A stretch of 64,000 nt of DNA. Origin: Onchocerca lupi. Taxonomy: Eukaryota; Nematoda; Chromadorea; Rhabditida; Onchocercidae. The notes below the pieces were generated by a model. The model was not told the origin of the DNA, searched no databases, and was given only the letters and a program-made list of their open reading frames with translations. The DNA lies in the NCBI GenBank assembly GCA_028564675.1, contig JAOVVO010000098.1, forward strand, positions 105,647-169,646. The letters run 5' to 3'. Position numbers and translations under genes: made by a program. This document shows positions 62,101 through 64,000 of the stretch, piece after piece. Within the stretch, counting starts at the first letter, position 1. The number at the start of each line of letters is the position of its first letter.

Positions 62101-64000
62101 TATTTTATAAGTGATTCTAATTTCATTTGTTTTCTAGTATCTTGCCGGTCTTTTGGTTCATCGCAGACTCGCGCTGGATTTTGTGGCCGCTGGTGGCGTA
62201 GATCTTTTGATTCGTATAGAACGTGAATCATTGGCATCAGTTGTTGTTGGAACATGTTTATATTATTTGGCTTATAATGCAGATGCAATGGAAGGTGTTT
62301 GCCTTTTGCCGGAACAAACTCTTAATGAACTTGTTCAGTGAGTTGTCCATGTATTTTGTTTTCCTGCATTCAGTTGGGATACTATCATTAGGACGCAGCG
62401 TAATTCTAGTATTTATAATAATGGGTTCCTTCAGTCTCTTTCGGATATTCGTGATTCACCGGTAATTCTTTCAAGTGAGCTTTTAAGGATAAGGTATCAA
62501 AAATTTTATCTAAATGTATACCAAGTGAAGGATAAATTTGATATGTTTCACTGGGCTATATTAAGTTTCTTTTAAAGAAACGAAATTGGATAATTGTTTC
62601 AAGCTTTTTTCTTTAAATCTAATACCTTTAAGATAATTTAGTGCAGTTAAAATTTCTGCGAAGTTTCCTAGTTTTATTTCCAGCTACGCGCTATGGCTTT
62701 TGGAGCATAGTTATGAAAGTGGTCGCGCTGGCTCGTCAATGTTTTTTACTCACGCATTCCAATTTCGACCTATACTCGAACGATTCGATGATTATGATGG
62801 GCCTCGGCGTTTGTTTAATTATGTAATCACTTTAGAACAAAGTTTTTATACGGTCTGAAATAGATTTTTATTTACGAATATATATAATGATAATAATTCT
62901 TTGATTTCGCGTTAGAATTTCTTTTCGAATGTGCTTTACAAATATTCATGCTGTTCATGTTTTGATCAATTTTTTCTTCTACAATGCATATTCAGTTATT
63001 CTTCCGCAGAACCTGCAAGAGAAAAATATGGTCTCTTTGATGTCAAGGCATCATTTGACTAATGAATAGATCTGAATTTTAGTTTTTTCCATTATTTTCT
63101 TTTTTATTCCAGATTTCGACCTTAACTCTCTTGCAAGAAGAATCAAATGACGTTCTTTCTGATGAACATCTATATACTAGTATGCAAGCTATTCGAAATA
63201 CTTGCATGGCTTTCAGAAGGTATGATTTTTCAATTATAAAGTTCTCCAAAAATTTCCAGATATTGTTCGGTCAAAATAATTGTTTAAATAATTAAATGTA
63301 CAGTAGTTTCTTGTCATTCATATCAATTATCTGTTTTTTTTTTTTTTTTCTGCCTACTATTTATGCATTTGTTGTGATGTTTCAGTTATATGATTGCCCA
63401 TATCTTTGTTAAAGTGGAGCATTTGAAACGAACACATGTATCTCGATTACAGTGTCTTAAAGATATCGTCATTCCTTCGTGCGTCCATGGCTTACCGGCT
63501 AATAAGGTTGAATATTGTCGCATTTCTTTCGTTCATCAAATATTTTCTTTGTTGAGCAGATATCAATTACCAATACTGATTCAAAAATTTCTTGTTTTTC
63601 CTGTTTCGCTTTTTTCCTGCAGAATTTTGTTGCAGGGAATGCATCTCGATGACGAAAATTTGAAAACTTGCGTTTGGATTCTGCTGCATACTCTAGGTTT
63701 GCATTCATCTTGGCGACCTGTTGAAGAACTGAAACGTTTAGGGGTTATTCGCACAATGTATTTCCTTGTTGCTACAGCCAATTCTTGGAATGGTGGTTCA
63801 AAAATTGAAATTCTTAAAATGTCTCTTGATGTAAGTTGTTTGTGTGCTGCATATTTTAATGTTCTCTACATTGAAAACGCTCGTTCAGTTTACTTATCGG
63901 GTGATTAGTTTTCTACTCTCATTTGAATCAAATGATATTCCTTTTAATTCAGAGACTATTGGAAGTGATTCGCTTAGTTTTTTGTTTCGCTATGTATATA
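59133..64000 (+). CDS. dcaf-1: DCAF1/VprBP, N-terminal part (continues past the window)
   Basis: Substrate receptor of the CUL4-DDB1 ubiquitin ligase. Exons 59133-59284, 59471-59621, 59777-59881, 60055-60240, 60370-60513, 60897-61024, 61117-61204, 61516-61689, 61893-61994, 62138-62337, 62684-62822, 63113-63219, 63386-63506, 63636-63830 and 63953 onward give about 680 aa, all in phase. Recognition comes from the N-terminal armadillo-like block: DPLDDRHPAKTYPSCILGHL, ARLLLNLIPGLDSVV, LRAYSFGLLAAALD, FPLTTVMEQRLIIQYLTPVG, LYYLAYNADAMEGVC, LLEHSYESGRAGSSMFFTHA and FQFRPILERFDDYDGPRRL. These match the DCAF1 family along its length. An acidic linker (EPDKENKEDAEDN) and a basic cluster, PRKKVKLD (likely NLS), lie between blocks. 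The LisH motif and WD40 propeller that contact DDB1 are expected beyond 64000. The first intron (186 nt) is free of stops in frame. Start codon chosen from the nearby trans-splice-type acceptor. Confidence 0.93.

Noticed and set aside
1..64000. tRNA, rRNA, CRISPR, transposase or retroelement genes; telomere-type repeats
   Set aside because: None was recognised on either strand. CRISPR is not expected in a nuclear eukaryotic sequence. A covariance-model scan would be needed to exclude a tRNA.

Overview
This is a piece of a eukaryotic nuclear genome, almost certainly a nematode. It is AT-rich, and its genes are broken into many small exons (about 70-300 nt) with GT-AG introns, two of them apparently GC-AG. 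Several genes have a pyrimidine-tract/AG acceptor only 0-20 nt before the start codon, as expected for spliced-leader trans-splicing. Domain contents and intron style fit a clade III (filarial-type, Spirurina) worm. That lineage call is inference, because no rRNA or mitochondrial marker is present.

Layout: (1) 551-3201 (+), a small six-exon gene whose C-terminal tail faintly resembles PRAS40/Lobe. (2) 8595-16461 (+), a TIF1-type TRIM protein (RING, two B-boxes, coiled coil, Ser/Gln/Pro-rich linker, PHD, bromodomain), about 937 aa. (3) 25652-17687 (-), a Met/Ron-type receptor tyrosine kinase (signal peptide, Sema, PSI, IPT-like, TM, kinase), about 1061 aa. (4) About 15 kb without recognisable coding sequence (25.7-41.1 kb), holding short dispersed duplications and hairpins. 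(5) 41146-48479 (+), a type I membrane receptor with about five Ig and two FN3 domains and a long tail; its 5' end was not found. (6) 55389-50163 (-), a TRABID/ZRANB1-type protein (three NZF fingers, ankyrin-like UBD, OTU domain), about 694 aa. (7) 59133 to the window edge (+), the N-terminal part of DCAF1/VprBP, a CRL4 substrate receptor.

Genes 2/3 and 5/6 are convergent, 3/5 and 6/7 divergent. There is no sign of an operon. Functionally the set covers a chromatin reader, two surface receptors and two ubiquitin-system proteins, with no evident shared pathway.

Most notable: the OTU domain of the TRABID-like protein has Ser at the catalytic Cys position and Asn at the catalytic His position, so it reads as a pseudo-deubiquitinase that keeps all three ubiquitin-binding fingers. 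Other leads are two long, nearly perfect RNA-type hairpins (37257-37339 and 10931-10994), a broken duplicate of the kinase activation-loop exon inside an intron, a 27-nt G tract, and a possible PRAS40-like protein.

Exon boundaries were assigned by hand from splice consensus and reading-frame continuity. They are phase-consistent unless noted, but have no transcript support.
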